Source of the DNA: Bacillota bacterium
GTDB taxonomy: Bacteria; Bacillota; Clostridia; Christensenellales; Aristaeellaceae
Length of the DNA: 64,000 bases
Direction: 5' to 3'
Assembly: GCA_023444095.1 (NCBI GenBank)
Contig: JAEZRP010000037.1
Coordinates: forward strand, 1 to 64,000
Below the pieces are notes generated by a model. It saw only the letters and a list, made by a program, of their open reading frames with translations, had not been told where the DNA came from and made no database searches. The translations under genes were made by a program, and so were the position numbers. Positions 42,491-50,283 of the stretch are shown here, one piece after another. Position 1 is the stretch's first letter, and each line of letters opens with the position of its first letter.

Positions 42491-43890
42491 CAGAACGTAA
42501 ACTCAGCCTTCGGCGCGGGCCGGGACTTCATTTCCTCGCGCTTGGCGGTATGAAGCTCGGACTCGTAGCCCATGACGGCGTAGGCGGCAATCTTGGACTC
42601 CTCGACGCCGGGCTGGTTGAAGGTATCGATGCCAAGAAGCGCGCCCGCGTAGGCGGTGACGAGCTCGAAGAAGTAGAGAAGCTGGCCGACGGTGGAGGCG
42701 TTGACCTCCGGCAGCGTGATCGTCTGGCTCATGCGCCCGGAGCGGTACAGCGCGTACTCGGTGCCCGCGCGCTCGGCCTCGATGAGCTGGTTATGGCTCT
42801 TTCCGCCCAGAAACGCGATGGTCGGGATGTCGTCGCAGCCGTGAGGGATGGGCGTCTCGGCGCGGAAACTCTCGACTTTGAGGAAGGTGAGCGCCTTGTC
42901 GTAGGGGCCCTCGGTGTAGAGCTGGAGCTGAGAGTGCTGGTCGGTGACGCCGAGGGTCTTGATGGGCGTCTGGCCGACGTTGCAGGGCTTGCCGTCCAGG
43001 GTCACGTTCTTGCCGAGGGACTCCGCCCAGAGCTGCGCGTACCAGTCGGCCATGAGCTTGAGGGAATCCGCATAGGGCATCATGACTGACATGTTCACGC
43101 CCATCTCCATGCACAGGACCATCAGCCCGGCGCTCATGAGCGCGGGGTTTTCGTATGCGTCGGCGGAGCTGCACCACTCGTCCATGAGCCGAGCGCCCGC
43201 GATCAGCCCGCGGATGTCGATGCCCGTAACCGCCGCGGCGATGAGGCCGACGGGGCAGAGCTCGGAGAAGCGGCCGCCCACGCTCTCCGGAATATAGAAA
43301 GTCTCGTAATCCTCGCGCTTCGCGATCTTGATGAGGTACCCCTTCGACTCGGAGGTCGTGATGATGATGTGCTTTTTGTAATCGTCGCCGACCTCTTTTT
43401 TGAGCGCGTCGAGGATGATGAGGTACTGGCTCATGGTCTCGGCAGTGCCGCCGGACTTGGTGATGACGTTGAAGCAGGTCTTTTTCAGATCGATCACGTC
43501 GAGGAGCGCCGCCATGCGCTCGGGATCGATGTTATCCTCGATGTAGAGTCGGGGGCCGCCGCGCTTCTCTGCGGGCAGCTCGTTATAGTGCAGGTGATTG
43601 AGCGCCTGCTGGACCGCCGCCGGGCCGAGCGCCGAGCCGCCGATGCCGAGAACCACGAAGGCGTCGAACGCGCCGCGCACGCGCGCCGCCGTCTTTTCGA
43701 TGGCCCGGACGATCTCGTCCTGATTATAGGGAAGGTCCATCCAGCCCTGCATGCCCTTGCCGCGCCCGGCTTCGACCGCCGCGTGAGCATTCCGGAGCGC
43801 CGGAAGCATCTCGTCGAGCTTCGCGCGCGGGATGGCGTGCTCGCCCGTGAATTCCATAAACATGGGATTGAAATCAAACTTGATCTTCAT
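42490..43890 (-). CDS. pgi: Glucose-6-phosphate isomerase
   Basis: The 466-residue protein matches the Firmicute-type phosphoglucose isomerase: VVLGIGGSALGPAAVQQAL, NVITKSGGTAETM, ESVGGRFSELCPVGL with phosphate-binding residues, GVTDQHSQLQLYTEGPYDK with the catalytic region, and a C-terminal NQPGVEESKIAAYAVMG with the catalytic lysine. It links glucose 6-phosphate and fructose 6-phosphate. GGAGGA is followed immediately by an ATG (43902) and 12 bp later by the ATG at 43890; the second gives the family's usual N-terminus (MKIKFDFNPMF) and is preferred. A TATAAT lies just upstream, but its -35 is poor. Confidence 0.94.
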   Translation of the reverse strand: MKIKFDFNPMFMEFTGEHAIPRAKLDEMLPALRNAHAAVEAGRGKGMQGWMDLPYNQDEIVRAIEKTAARVRGAFDAFVVLGIGGSALGPAAVQQALNHLHYNELPAEKRGGPRLYIEDNIDPERMAALLDVIDLKKTCFNVITKSGGTAETMSQYLIILDALKKEVGDDYKKHIIITTSESKGYLIKIAKREDYETFYIPESVGGRFSELCPVGLIAAAVTGIDIRGLIAGARLMDEWCSSADAYENPALMSAGLMVLCMEMGVNMSVMMPYADSLKLMADWYAQLWAESLGKNVTLDGKPCNVGQTPIKTLGVTDQHSQLQLYTEGPYDKALTFLKVESFRAETPIPHGCDDIPTIAFLGGKSHNQLIEAERAGTEYALYRSGRMSQTITLPEVNASTVGQLLYFFELVTAYAGALLGIDTFNQPGVEESKIAAYAVMGYESELHTAKREEMKSRPAPKAEFTF

Positions 43891-43977
43891 ATTGACCGTC
43901 ATTCCTCCATTCTGTTGCGTGACAATTATATCCTTCCGATGTAAAGAGGCGATTAATCCCGCTTACAGATATTGCAT

Positions 43978-44006
43978 TTGCACACAAACCCCGCGCATGC
44001 GATAAT
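43978..44006 (+). promoter_or_regulatory. Promoter of the DUF3810-like gene
   Basis: TTGCAC (43978-43983) and GATAAT (44001-44006) with a 17-bp spacer, then GGGGTGA before the ATG at 44037. Confidence 0.65.
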
Positions 44007-44036
44007 ATTGCTATCACAAAAGCGGGGTGAATCACC

Positions 44037-44855
44037 ATGCGCGGATGGGGGAAGGCGTTCTTTTTGACGGGCCTTTTCATGCTCGCCCTGCTCTTCTCCC
44101 CCGCGCTCGCAAAGCTTATCGGCGGGGCTGTTTCCGTGCCGGCGCTGCGCGCGCTCGCGGGCCTCTCCGGCAAAATCGTCTATCCTGCGCTGGGGCTGCT
44201 CCTTGCGTTTGTCATCGCGCTCGCCTGCCTTTTCAGACCGCGCGTCCTCTCCGCCGCGCTCGCGCTACTCGTTCTGTTTAGCGTGCTTTGGTATCCGCTC
44301 TGCCTGACGGGGCCAGCCCAGGCGGAAACGGCGGACACGGACGCGGTATTCCGGCTGTGCGCCGAGCTCGTCTCCGAATTAAACCAAGGCGGCCGCCAGA
44401 CGATCTCCGTCCAGGAGGCGCTGGTGCTCTCGAGGGACGTCATGCGTGCGCCCGCCGCCGCGAAGGCGGTGCGGTACCCCGAATGGATGCGCGCGCTCCG
44501 CGTCGCGGGCATGTTCATCCCCTTTACGGGCGAGGCGCTCGTGGATGCCACGCGCAGCCCGGTCGCAATCCCCTTCACCGCCGCGCACGAGCTTGCCCAC
44601 ATGCTGGGCATCGCGGACGAGGCGGAGGCGAATTTCGTCGCCTATGAAAACTGCGTCGCTTACGGCGGCGCGTTCGCGTATTCCGCACGGTTGTGGGTGT
44701 TGAGGTACGCGCTCACAAGAGTGGAGAACCCCGGCGAGGTCGTGCGCGCGCTCGACGAGGGCATCAAGAGCGACCTCTCCGCCATCCCCTCCGTCACGGG
44801 TGTGGACGGCGACTACGGAAACGTGATCGACATGATCGCCGCGGGCGTTTTCTAA
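44037..44855 (+). CDS. DUF3810-family membrane metallopeptidase-like protein
   Basis: The 272-residue protein has three N-terminal membrane helices (about residues 7-25, 48-66, 70-90) and an extracytoplasmic domain. The zinc-peptidase motif HELAHMLGIADEAEANFVAY gives the HExxH pair and a downstream Glu, and the DUF3810 context YPEWMRALRVAGMFIPFTGE and SPVAIPFTAAHE are recognisable. The family is common in Clostridia and Bacteroidota and has no firmly assigned substrate. The motif suggests a membrane-anchored zinc protease. It stands alone with its own promoter, divergent from pgi. Confidence 0.82.
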   Translation: MRGWGKAFFLTGLFMLALLFSPALAKLIGGAVSVPALRALAGLSGKIVYPALGLLLAFVIALACLFRPRVLSAALALLVLFSVLWYPLCLTGPAQAETADTDAVFRLCAELVSELNQGGRQTISVQEALVLSRDVMRAPAAAKAVRYPEWMRALRVAGMFIPFTGEALVDATRSPVAIPFTAAHELAHMLGIADEAEANFVAYENCVAYGGAFAYSARLWVLRYALTRVENPGEVVRALDEGIKSDLSAIPSVTGVDGDYGNVIDMIAAGVF

Positions 44856-44867
44856 GTTTACAAAATC

Positions 44868-44967
44868 AGTCAGCCGCGATGGAACCCGTGCGACGGATGC
44901 CGATCTTCTTGAGAATCGGCGACAGTCCCGCGAGGAGTGCCGAGCCGTGGTCTTCGCCATGTTTTTT
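44868..44967 (-). pseudogene. Possible gene-end fragment
   Basis: Directly behind the stop of the acetyltransferase gene, and after a run of seven A, one minus-strand frame reads through about 30 codons with a protein-like composition (HGEDHGSALLAGLSPILKKI, then GIRRTGSIAAD) and a stop. It has no start codon or ribosome site. It looks like the C-terminal tail of a lost gene, but I cannot name the family. Confidence 0.25.
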
Positions 44968-45462
44968 TCACAGATCACAAACCATGATGAACTCCTCTTC
45001 CGTTTCCCGGACGGTCCGGAAGCCGACCTTTTCGTATAGCCGGACGGCGTAGTTGTCCTTCTGGACGGAGAGCGACGCGCGGGGATACCCCTTCTCCCGC
45101 AGAAGCGCAAGCATGGCGCGCATGAGCGCGGTGCCGATTCCCGCGCCACGACAGGGCTTTCGAAGCGCGATGGCGAATTCAGGCGTCTTTTCGTCGATGT
45201 TTCCAAAACCCTTCACCGCACCAGCGATGACGCGCGTCCAGACCGCGCCCACGATTTTTCCTTCGACCTGCGCGACGAGGCAGAAATCATCCTTCCTCCC
45301 GAAATCCTCGTAGCACGCCCGGAGCTGGGGATCATCGAGCACGCTGCGCGGCAGGAGGTTCGTCTCGTCGCGCTGGAAGATCGCCTCGTAGGTAAAGTCC
45401 CGCAGGAGCGGGTATTCCTGTTTTCTCAATTCCCGAATCAGAAATTCCAATGAGATCTTCAC
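44968..45462 (-). CDS. GNAT-family N-acetyltransferase
   Basis: The 164-residue protein has the acetyl-CoA-binding motif A CRGAGIGTALMRAMLALL, followed by ASLSVQKDNYAVRLYEKVGF, which is motif B and the end of the fold. FCLVAQVEGKIVGAVWTRVI is strand 4 of the GNAT domain. The N-terminus is uncertain: the GTG at 45462 abuts the cupin terminator and has no ribosome site, whereas a TTG four codons later would give the more usual beginning LEFLIRELRKQEYPLL. The acetylated substrate is unknown. Behind the gene is a run of seven A and a protein-like fragment. Confidence 0.82.
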   Translation of the reverse strand: MKISLEFLIRELRKQEYPLLRDFTYEAIFQRDETNLLPRSVLDDPQLRACYEDFGRKDDFCLVAQVEGKIVGAVWTRVIAGAVKGFGNIDEKTPEFAIALRKPCRGAGIGTALMRAMLALLREKGYPRASLSVQKDNYAVRLYEKVGFRTVRETEEEFIMVCDL

Positions 45463-45493
45463 AAAAAGGGAGCCGCGAAGGCTCCCGTTTTTT
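45463..45493 (-). terminator. Intrinsic terminator after the cupin gene
   Basis: On the minus strand GGGAGCC-TTCGC-GGCTCCC (45468-45486) is followed by TTTTT. It lies between the cupin stop codon and the acetyltransferase start. Confidence 0.8.
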
Positions 45494-45833
45494 AGTCCAG
45501 CACGATCGCCGCGACGAACACCAGATCCTCGCCTCCTGTATTCTCAACGGAGTGACCGTGGCCGCTCGGCGTCGACATGCAGTCGCCCGCCTTCACATCC
45601 ACAGGTTCGCCGTCGTCCATCACGCGGCCCGCGCCCTTGACGAAGTAGAAAAGCTCCGTCTCCCCCTCGTGCACGTGGTAGCCGATGGAGCTTCCGGGCG
45701 CGAGGGTGATCTGTGAAAAAAGCCGCATCTTTCCGGGGAGTTCCTGCGAGAGCGCCGTGAGGCGCGCGCTGCCCGTCCCGCCGCGCATCTTTTCGCGGGT
45801 TTCGGACTTCATGTCCCTTCCGAACGTCACCAT
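45492..45833 (-). CDS. Single-domain cupin protein
   Basis: The 113-residue protein is a beta-barrel cupin. Motif 1 reads PGSSIGYHVHEGETELFYFV, containing the G-x5-H-x-H-x3-E metal ligands, and motif 2 reads GDCMSTPSGHGHSVEN with the final His. Such small cupins bind a metal and act as isomerases, dioxygenase-like enzymes or sensors. It lies 4 bp behind the glyoxalase-fold gene and shares its promoter, so the two probably act on related small molecules. The exact reaction is unknown. Confidence 0.85.
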   Translation of the reverse strand: MVTFGRDMKSETREKMRGGTGSARLTALSQELPGKMRLFSQITLAPGSSIGYHVHEGETELFYFVKGAGRVMDDGEPVDVKAGDCMSTPSGHGHSVENTGGEDLVFVAAIVLD

Positions 45834-45837
45834 GACA

Positions 45838-46218
45838 TCACCTCAGATAATCGAAGAACTCGATCCGCTCGCCGTCCGGGCCCTTGAAGAAGATGTTCTT
45901 GATGCCGCCGCGGATGGCCGCGCCATAGCTCACTTCACCGTCGAAGGCGAGGCCCTTCCCCTTGAGCTCCGCAACCAACTCGTCGATCCCTTCGACCTCC
46001 ATGCAGATGTGGTCGATCTGACCGGGCAGCTCCGGCACGACGTCCGCGCTGATCAGCTCGATCAGGCAATTGCCGTTCGACAAAAACACGAGCTTTATGC
46101 GTCCAAGGTCGTTTTCCTCGTCGATCTGAAAGCCCAGAAGGTCCACGTAGAATTTCTTTGACGCCTCGATGTCCTTCACTTTGACGCCAATGTGCGCCAA
46201 TCCCGTCACCTTGCCCAT
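45838..46218 (-). CDS. VOC (glyoxalase-fold) protein
   Basis: The 126-residue protein has the paired beta-alpha-beta-beta-beta modules of the vicinal oxygen chelate superfamily: GLAHIGVKVKDIEASKKFYV in the first, DHICMEVEGIDELVAELKGK in the second, and the ending FKGPDGERIEFFD with the metal-binding Glu. Members include lactoylglutathione lyases and methylmalonyl-CoA epimerase; the chain is too short on specific markers to choose. GGGGGGTG precedes ATG 46218. It is first in a two-gene operon with the cupin. Confidence 0.87.
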   Translation of the reverse strand: MGKVTGLAHIGVKVKDIEASKKFYVDLLGFQIDEENDLGRIKLVFLSNGNCLIELISADVVPELPGQIDHICMEVEGIDELVAELKGKGLAFDGEVSYGAAIRGGIKNIFFKGPDGERIEFFDYLR

Positions 46219-46243
46219 TCATAACACCCCCCATTTTTTTCAC

Positions 46244-46272
46244 ATTATATCACGCATGAACCCGCGGAGCAA
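46244..46272 (-). promoter_or_regulatory. Promoter of the glyoxalase-cupin operon
   Basis: TTGCTC (46267-46272) and TATAAT (46244-46249) on the minus strand with a 17-bp spacer. Confidence 0.7.
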
Positions 46273-46304
46273 TGCGTATTTTAACATGCAAATGGTATAT
46301 TCAT

Positions 46305-46382
46305 GAAGGCGGCATCCGCGAGGAGCCGGACGGGTGACCCGGTTATCCCAATATCGTAGGGTATCCCCACGCGGGAACCTGA
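46305..46382 (+). other. Structured leader upstream of the ECF S-component gene
   Basis: CCGCG (about 46315) can pair with CGCGG (about 46371) to close a region that holds an inner CCGG/CCGG hairpin and a TATCCC...GGGTA segment. GAACCTGAACGGAGG follows, containing the ribosome site. The layout is compatible with a ligand-sensing RNA, but it matches no riboswitch consensus well. Confidence 0.3.
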
Positions 46383-46395
46383 ACGGAGGCAAACC

Positions 46396-47010
46396 ATGAA
46401 GAAGACCTATTTTTTGGCTGTCAACGCGATCCTGATTGCACTTATCTTCATTCTGGGCTTTACACCACTGGGCCTCATCCCGCTGGGGTTCATCGACCTG
46501 ACGATCCTGCACATACCGGTCATCATCGGGACGATCATTCTCGGCCTGCCCTCGGGACTCATTCTCGGGCTAAGCTTTGGAACCGTCAGCTTTTTGAACC
46601 TCCTGCGCGCCGGGGCCGGTCTCGCGCCGACGCTTTTTGCCGCGTCGCCCCTCGCGGCGATCGTCATGGTGTTCGTGCCGCGCCTCCTGGTTCCGACGTT
46701 TACGTATCTGACTTACCGGGCGATCGCGCGCGGCCGCGAGAAATTCGTTCCTGCGGTGCCCATCGCGGCGATCGTGGGCTCGGTCACGAACACGGTGTTC
46801 TTCCTGGGTTTCATGTACCTCGGCTACCTCTTCTCGGGACTCGATCTTCACGTGCTGGCGGAGAACCTGGGCGTCGCGGGCCTGAGCTTCGTGGGCATCC
46901 TGCTGGCGATCGCCTCCGGCGGCGGGGGCGGCGAGGCCGTCGCGGCCGCGCTCATTTCCGCGCCCGTCGCCGCGGCGGTCTGGAAGGTCAAACGAAACGG
47001 AAAGGTATAA
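46396..47010 (+). CDS. ECF transporter S component, probably for pantothenate
   Basis: The 204-residue integral membrane protein has six hydrophobic segments. The conserved pattern GFIPLGFIDLTILHIPVIIG (here LGLIPLGFIDLTILHIPVII), then GLPSGLILGLSFGTVSFLN, is that of COG4684-type S components, which capture a vitamin for an energy-coupling-factor transporter. Four base pairs after its stop begins coaX, the pantothenate kinase gene, so pantothenate is the likely substrate (inference from context). The EcfA/EcfT module is not in the window. ATG 46396 follows ACGGAGG. Confidence 0.8.
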   Translation: MKKTYFLAVNAILIALIFILGFTPLGLIPLGFIDLTILHIPVIIGTIILGLPSGLILGLSFGTVSFLNLLRAGAGLAPTLFAASPLAAIVMVFVPRLLVPTFTYLTYRAIARGREKFVPAVPIAAIVGSVTNTVFFLGFMYLGYLFSGLDLHVLAENLGVAGLSFVGILLAIASGGGGGEAVAAALISAPVAAAVWKVKRNGKV

Positions 47011-47014
47011 ACAG

Positions 47015-47845
47015 ATGATACTGACGCTTGACATCGGGAACACGAACATCAAGACGGCGCTCTTTGAAGGCATGGAGATGGTGAAGTATTGGCGCATCTC
47101 CACCAACCGCATGATGTCCTCGGACGAGTACGGCATCCTGCTGTGCGGCATGTTCCGCCACGAGGGCTACGAGCCGAAATGCGTAACGGGCATCATGATG
47201 TCCTCGGTCGTGCCGTCCATCAACTTCACCATCGAGCACATGTGCCGCAACTATTTCGGCATGTCGCCCATGACCGTCGCGCCCGGCGTCAAGACCGGCA
47301 TCAACATCAAATACGAGAACCCGCGCGAGCTGGGCGGCGACCGCATCGCCAATGCCGTCGCCGCCTACGAGCTTTACGGCGGACCCTGCATCACAATCGA
47401 CTTCGGAACCGCGACCACCTTCGGCGTCATCTCCGAGCGGGGCGAGTTTCTCGGCGGCGCGATCTGCCCCGGTCTGAAGCTCGCCGCCGAGGCGCTCACC
47501 GAAAAGGCCGCCAAGCTTCCCCGCTTCGAGCTCGCCAAACCCGAGTCCGTCATCGGAAAAAATACCATCACAAACATGCAGTCCGGCATCATCTATGGCT
47601 ACATCGGTCAGATCGAGTACCTCGTGCGCCGCATGAAGGCCGAGATTTCAGCGCCGCACGCGCGCGTCGTCGCCACAGGCGGGCTCGCCGTGCTCGTCGC
47701 CGAGGAATCCAAGGCCATCGACGTATTGGACGGTCTGCTTACGCTCAAGGGTCTGCGGCTCATCTATGAAAAGAATGCGGGGGACGCCGGGGACGCAAGA
47801 AACACCGGGGAGCCCCGCTCCCCTGGCCCCTCGCTCAAGGGCTGA
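47015..47845 (+). CDS. coaX: Type III pantothenate kinase
   Basis: The 276-residue enzyme performs the first step of coenzyme A synthesis. It has the ASKHA fold: MILTLDIGNTNIKTALFE (phosphate-1 loop), VVPSINFTIEHMC, NPRELGGDRIANAVAAYEL, TIDFGTATTFGVI with the catalytic Asp, and GGAICPGLKLAAEAL. Type III enzymes usually end close to GLRLIYEKN. Here 21 to 22 further residues rich in Gly, Arg and Pro follow (AGDAGDARNTGEP then RSPGPSLKG), encoded by the left arm of a dispersed repeat. It is coupled to the S-component gene. Confidence 0.93.
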   Translation: MILTLDIGNTNIKTALFEGMEMVKYWRISTNRMMSSDEYGILLCGMFRHEGYEPKCVTGIMMSSVVPSINFTIEHMCRNYFGMSPMTVAPGVKTGINIKYENPRELGGDRIANAVAAYELYGGPCITIDFGTATTFGVISERGEFLGGAICPGLKLAAEALTEKAAKLPRFELAKPESVIGKNTITNMQSGIIYGYIGQIEYLVRRMKAEISAPHARVVATGGLAVLVAEESKAIDVLDGLLTLKGLRLIYEKNAGDAGDARNTGEPRSPGPSLKG

Positions 47846-48032
47846 CATCCTTGAGCATCCCCTGCTGGCAAAAATAAGGTCCATGTACATCGTCGTCCCG
47901 GGGCTTCCGGGACGACTGATTTTGTAAATCGCCCATGGACAATCCATTTTCCCATTGCGGATTGCCATAGGCAATATCTCTTGAACAGGGACGCAGGGGG
48001 CGGAACTCCCTGCCTCGCCGTTCCCCGTACCC
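47779..48032. repeat. Dispersed repeat, copy 7 (overlaps the coaX 3' end)
   Basis: The left arm contributes the coaX tail and has CGCTCAAGGGCTGACATCC, then TTGAGCATCCC. The centre has CGTCGTCCCGG/CCGGGACGAC. The right arm is partial: GGATTGCCATAGGC, TCTTGAACAGGG, then GCAGGGGGCGGAACTCCCTGC. The -35 of the next promoter starts at its edge. Confidence 0.7.
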
Positions 48033-48034
48033 TG

Positions 48035-48063
48035 TTGCCTGCGTCCCCGGCGCGTGGTATAAT
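48035..48063 (+). promoter_or_regulatory. Promoter of the dehydrogenase gene
   Basis: TTGCCT (48035-48040) and TATAAT (48058-48063) with a 17-bp spacer, directly adjoining the dispersed repeat. Confidence 0.7.
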
Positions 48064-48084
48064 CATGCAAAAGGGGTGTTTGGA

Positions 48085-49632
48085 ATGAAACTGAACGATG
48101 GGATATTGACAAGTTTCGACGCGCTGCGGGGGAAGGAATACACCGTTCCGGAGTACGACGTTCGGACCATGCGCGCCCTGACGCGCGAGAGGCCGCAATG
48201 GGCGCACTTCGGGCCGGGAAACATTTTCCGCGCCCACGTCGCGCGGGCGCATCAGGAGTTATTGAACGCGGGACTTTCTGAGACGGGCATCGTGGCCTTC
48301 GCAGGCCGCGGCTCGGAGACGCCGGGCAGCGCTTATGCGCCGTTTGACAATCTGTCGCTCTGCGTGCTCCTGAAGGCGGACGGGACCATGAACAAGCACC
48401 TCGTGGCGTCCGTCGCGGAGGCGCACGCGCTCGAAGGCGCGGGCCTCGCGCGCGCAATCGAGGTGTTTGAGGCGGCGTCGCTTCAGATTGCGACGTTTAC
48501 CATCACCGAAAAGGGTTACGCGCGCATGTCCTACGAGCGCGACCTCGGACGGCCGCTCGCGGAGGCGGAGTCGCTCATGGGTCAGGTTGTGTATCTCCTC
48601 TCCCGAAGGATGGCCGCGTGCGCAGGGCCTGTCTCCCTCGTGAGCATGGACAACTGCTCGCAGAACGGCGACAAGCTGAAGGCCGCGATTCTGGAACTCG
48701 CGGCGGACGATCCGGCGCTCGTCAACTACATTGAAAATGAGGTCGCCTTCCCGTGGACGATGATCGACAAGATCACCCCGCGCCCGGATACGCGCGTGCT
48801 AGCGGTCCTGGAGGCGGACGGATTTGAGGGCATCGCGCCCGTCGTCACGCCGCGCGGGACGCACGTCGCACCCTTTGTGAACGCGGAGGAGAAGGAGTAT
48901 CTCGTGATCGAGGAGGCCTTCCCAGCCGGGCGTCCACCGCTCGAGAGGGCGGGCATGTACTTCGCCGCGCGGGAGACCGTCTCAAAGGTGGAGCGCATGA
49001 AGGTGACCGTATGCCTGAACCCCCTGCACACCGCGCTCGCGGTGTTCGGGTGCCTTCTGGGCTACGACGCCATCTGGAAGGAGACCGAGGATGCGGAGCT
49101 TTCGAGGCTCATCCGCGTGATCGGCTACGGGGAAGGCCTGCCCGTGTCCCCCGATCCGGGCATCATTTCGCCCAAATCGTTCCTCGACGAGGTGGTGAAC
49201 GACCGCTTCCCGAACCCGTTTTTGCCCGACACGCCCCAGCGCATCGCGACCGACACCTCGCAGAAGGTGGCGATCCGCTTCGGCGAGACGATCAAGGCGC
49301 ACGCCGCGCGCGGCGACGCGGGGAGACTCGTCGGCATCCCCCTCGCGCTCGCGGGCTGGCTCAGATACCTCGACGCGACGGACGACGCGGGCAACTGCAT
49401 GAAGCTTTCGGATGACCCGCGGCTTCACGAGCTCACGAGTCGGACGGCGGCCGACATCCTGCGCGACGCGAGCGTGTTCGGCGTAGACCTCTATGACGCG
49501 GGACTCGCGGAAAAAGTGCTCGGATACCTCGGCAGGATGCGCGAAGGAAAGGGCGCGGTCAGAAGGACGCTGAAAGAGGCGCTGCAGATGAGCGGGGAGA
49601 ATGGCCATGATGCAGGAAGCGGAGCTTCGTAA
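48085..49632 (+). CDS. Mannitol dehydrogenase-family oxidoreductase (mannonate/fructuronate type)
   Basis: The protein has 515 residues from ATG 48085, with AAAAGGGGTG upstream. It is a long-chain polyol dehydrogenase: the N-terminal Rossmann entry is HFGPGNIFRAHVARAHQELL, the catalytic core contains SMDNCSQNGDKLKAAIL and VAFPWTMIDKITPRP, and the substrate region is VCLNPLHTALAVFGCLLGY with the catalytic lysine further upstream. The sequence sits between UxuB-like D-mannonate oxidoreductases and other polyol dehydrogenases, so the precise sugar is open. The C-terminal tail (LQMSGENGHDAGSGAS) runs over the start of the following S26-peptidase gene by 26 bp. Confidence 0.87.
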   Translation: MKLNDGILTSFDALRGKEYTVPEYDVRTMRALTRERPQWAHFGPGNIFRAHVARAHQELLNAGLSETGIVAFAGRGSETPGSAYAPFDNLSLCVLLKADGTMNKHLVASVAEAHALEGAGLARAIEVFEAASLQIATFTITEKGYARMSYERDLGRPLAEAESLMGQVVYLLSRRMAACAGPVSLVSMDNCSQNGDKLKAAILELAADDPALVNYIENEVAFPWTMIDKITPRPDTRVLAVLEADGFEGIAPVVTPRGTHVAPFVNAEEKEYLVIEEAFPAGRPPLERAGMYFAARETVSKVERMKVTVCLNPLHTALAVFGCLLGYDAIWKETEDAELSRLIRVIGYGEGLPVSPDPGIISPKSFLDEVVNDRFPNPFLPDTPQRIATDTSQKVAIRFGETIKAHAARGDAGRLVGIPLALAGWLRYLDATDDAGNCMKLSDDPRLHELTSRTAADILRDASVFGVDLYDAGLAEKVLGYLGRMREGKGAVRRTLKEALQMSGENGHDAGSGAS

Positions 49633-50116
49633 ATCGTTCCGCTTTTCCGTCGAGGAATGGCACAGGGCGGCGCTCGAAGGAACCGATCTGCCCGTTCGGT
49701 TCAGGGTCGTCGGTCACAGCATGCGTCCGTTGATCCGCCGCGAAAGGGACGACGTGACCGTCGTCCCCCTGCACCGCGCGCCGGAAATCGGCGACATCGT
49801 GCTTTTTTTCAGGGAGCACCGGAACGACTACGTGCTGCACCGCGTGTTTCGCGTGAATGGCGAGATGGTGCAGACTTTCGGCGACGGTTGCCTCGCGCCC
49901 GATCCCTGGACGCACGCGCGGAATCTGTGGGGCGTCGCGGTCAAAATTGAGCGCGGACGCGCGAGTCTCGACCCGAACGGATCCCTCTGCCGCCTATACG
50001 CGCGCGCCTGGGTCGGGCTGTGGCGCGTGCGCAGATATCTTTTTTTGCCCGGACGCGCGGCGCGCAAGCTCGGGCGGATCGCAAAACGATTGCTCAAACG
50101 GGAAAAGACCGGCTGA
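49607..50116 (+). CDS. S24/S26-like signal peptidase-type protein
   Basis: The protein has 169 residues from ATG 49607, with GCGGGGAG upstream; two neighbouring in-frame ATGs are alternatives. The fold is that of type I signal peptidases: VVGHSMRPLI contains the nucleophile Ser38, IGDIVLFFREHRNDYVLHRV carries His78 where bacterial signal peptidases have Lys (as in SipW/archaeal-type enzymes), and FGDGCLAPDPW is the third box. No transmembrane anchor is evident at the N-terminus, which is unusual; the tail is strongly basic. It overlaps the dehydrogenase gene and precedes the HprK-like/PqqD gene, with which similar peptidases co-occur in peptide-modification loci. Confidence 0.75.
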   Translation: MMQEAELRKSFRFSVEEWHRAALEGTDLPVRFRVVGHSMRPLIRRERDDVTVVPLHRAPEIGDIVLFFREHRNDYVLHRVFRVNGEMVQTFGDGCLAPDPWTHARNLWGVAVKIERGRASLDPNGSLCRLYARAWVGLWRVRRYLFLPGRAARKLGRIAKRLLKREKTG

Positions 50117-50137
50117 CGTCTCGTCGCCGGTCTTTTC
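50102..50137 (+). terminator. Intrinsic terminator after the S26-like gene
   Basis: GAAAAGACCGGC (50102-50113) pairs perfectly with GCCGGTCTTTTC (50126-50137). The left arm encodes the last residues of the peptidase, so its stop codon lies in the loop. Confidence 0.8.
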
Positions 50138-50205
50138 GTGAAATGGCAATGAACGTCAATCTGAGAATGAAAGGAAAAATTAATGATGCGCCGCGTCATT
50201 TCTTA

Positions 50206-50214
50206 TGTTATAAT
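50206..50214 (+). promoter_or_regulatory. Extended -10 promoter of the HprK-like/PqqD gene
   Basis: TGT-TATAAT (50206-50214) is an extended -10 in a strongly AT-rich stretch. No -35 is recognisable. The GTG start lies 70 bp downstream. Confidence 0.5.
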
Positions 50215-50283
50215 AGAACTCACATAACATATGATATATTTATTGATGTCTCGTCAGCGTTTGCGCGGCAGGAGGGGATCAAC

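Noticed and set aside
46320..46375. Thiamine pyrophosphate riboswitch before the ECF S component
   Set aside because: Only the CGTAGGG piece fits; the CTGAGA box and the GATCnGG/ATAATnCC helices are missing, and the downstream genes concern pantothenate.
50117..50283. Short RiPP precursor gene between the S26-like and HprK-like genes
   Set aside because: The only open frame with a start here is the in-frame upstream extension of the HprK-like gene; it lacks a leader/core pattern and crosses the promoter.
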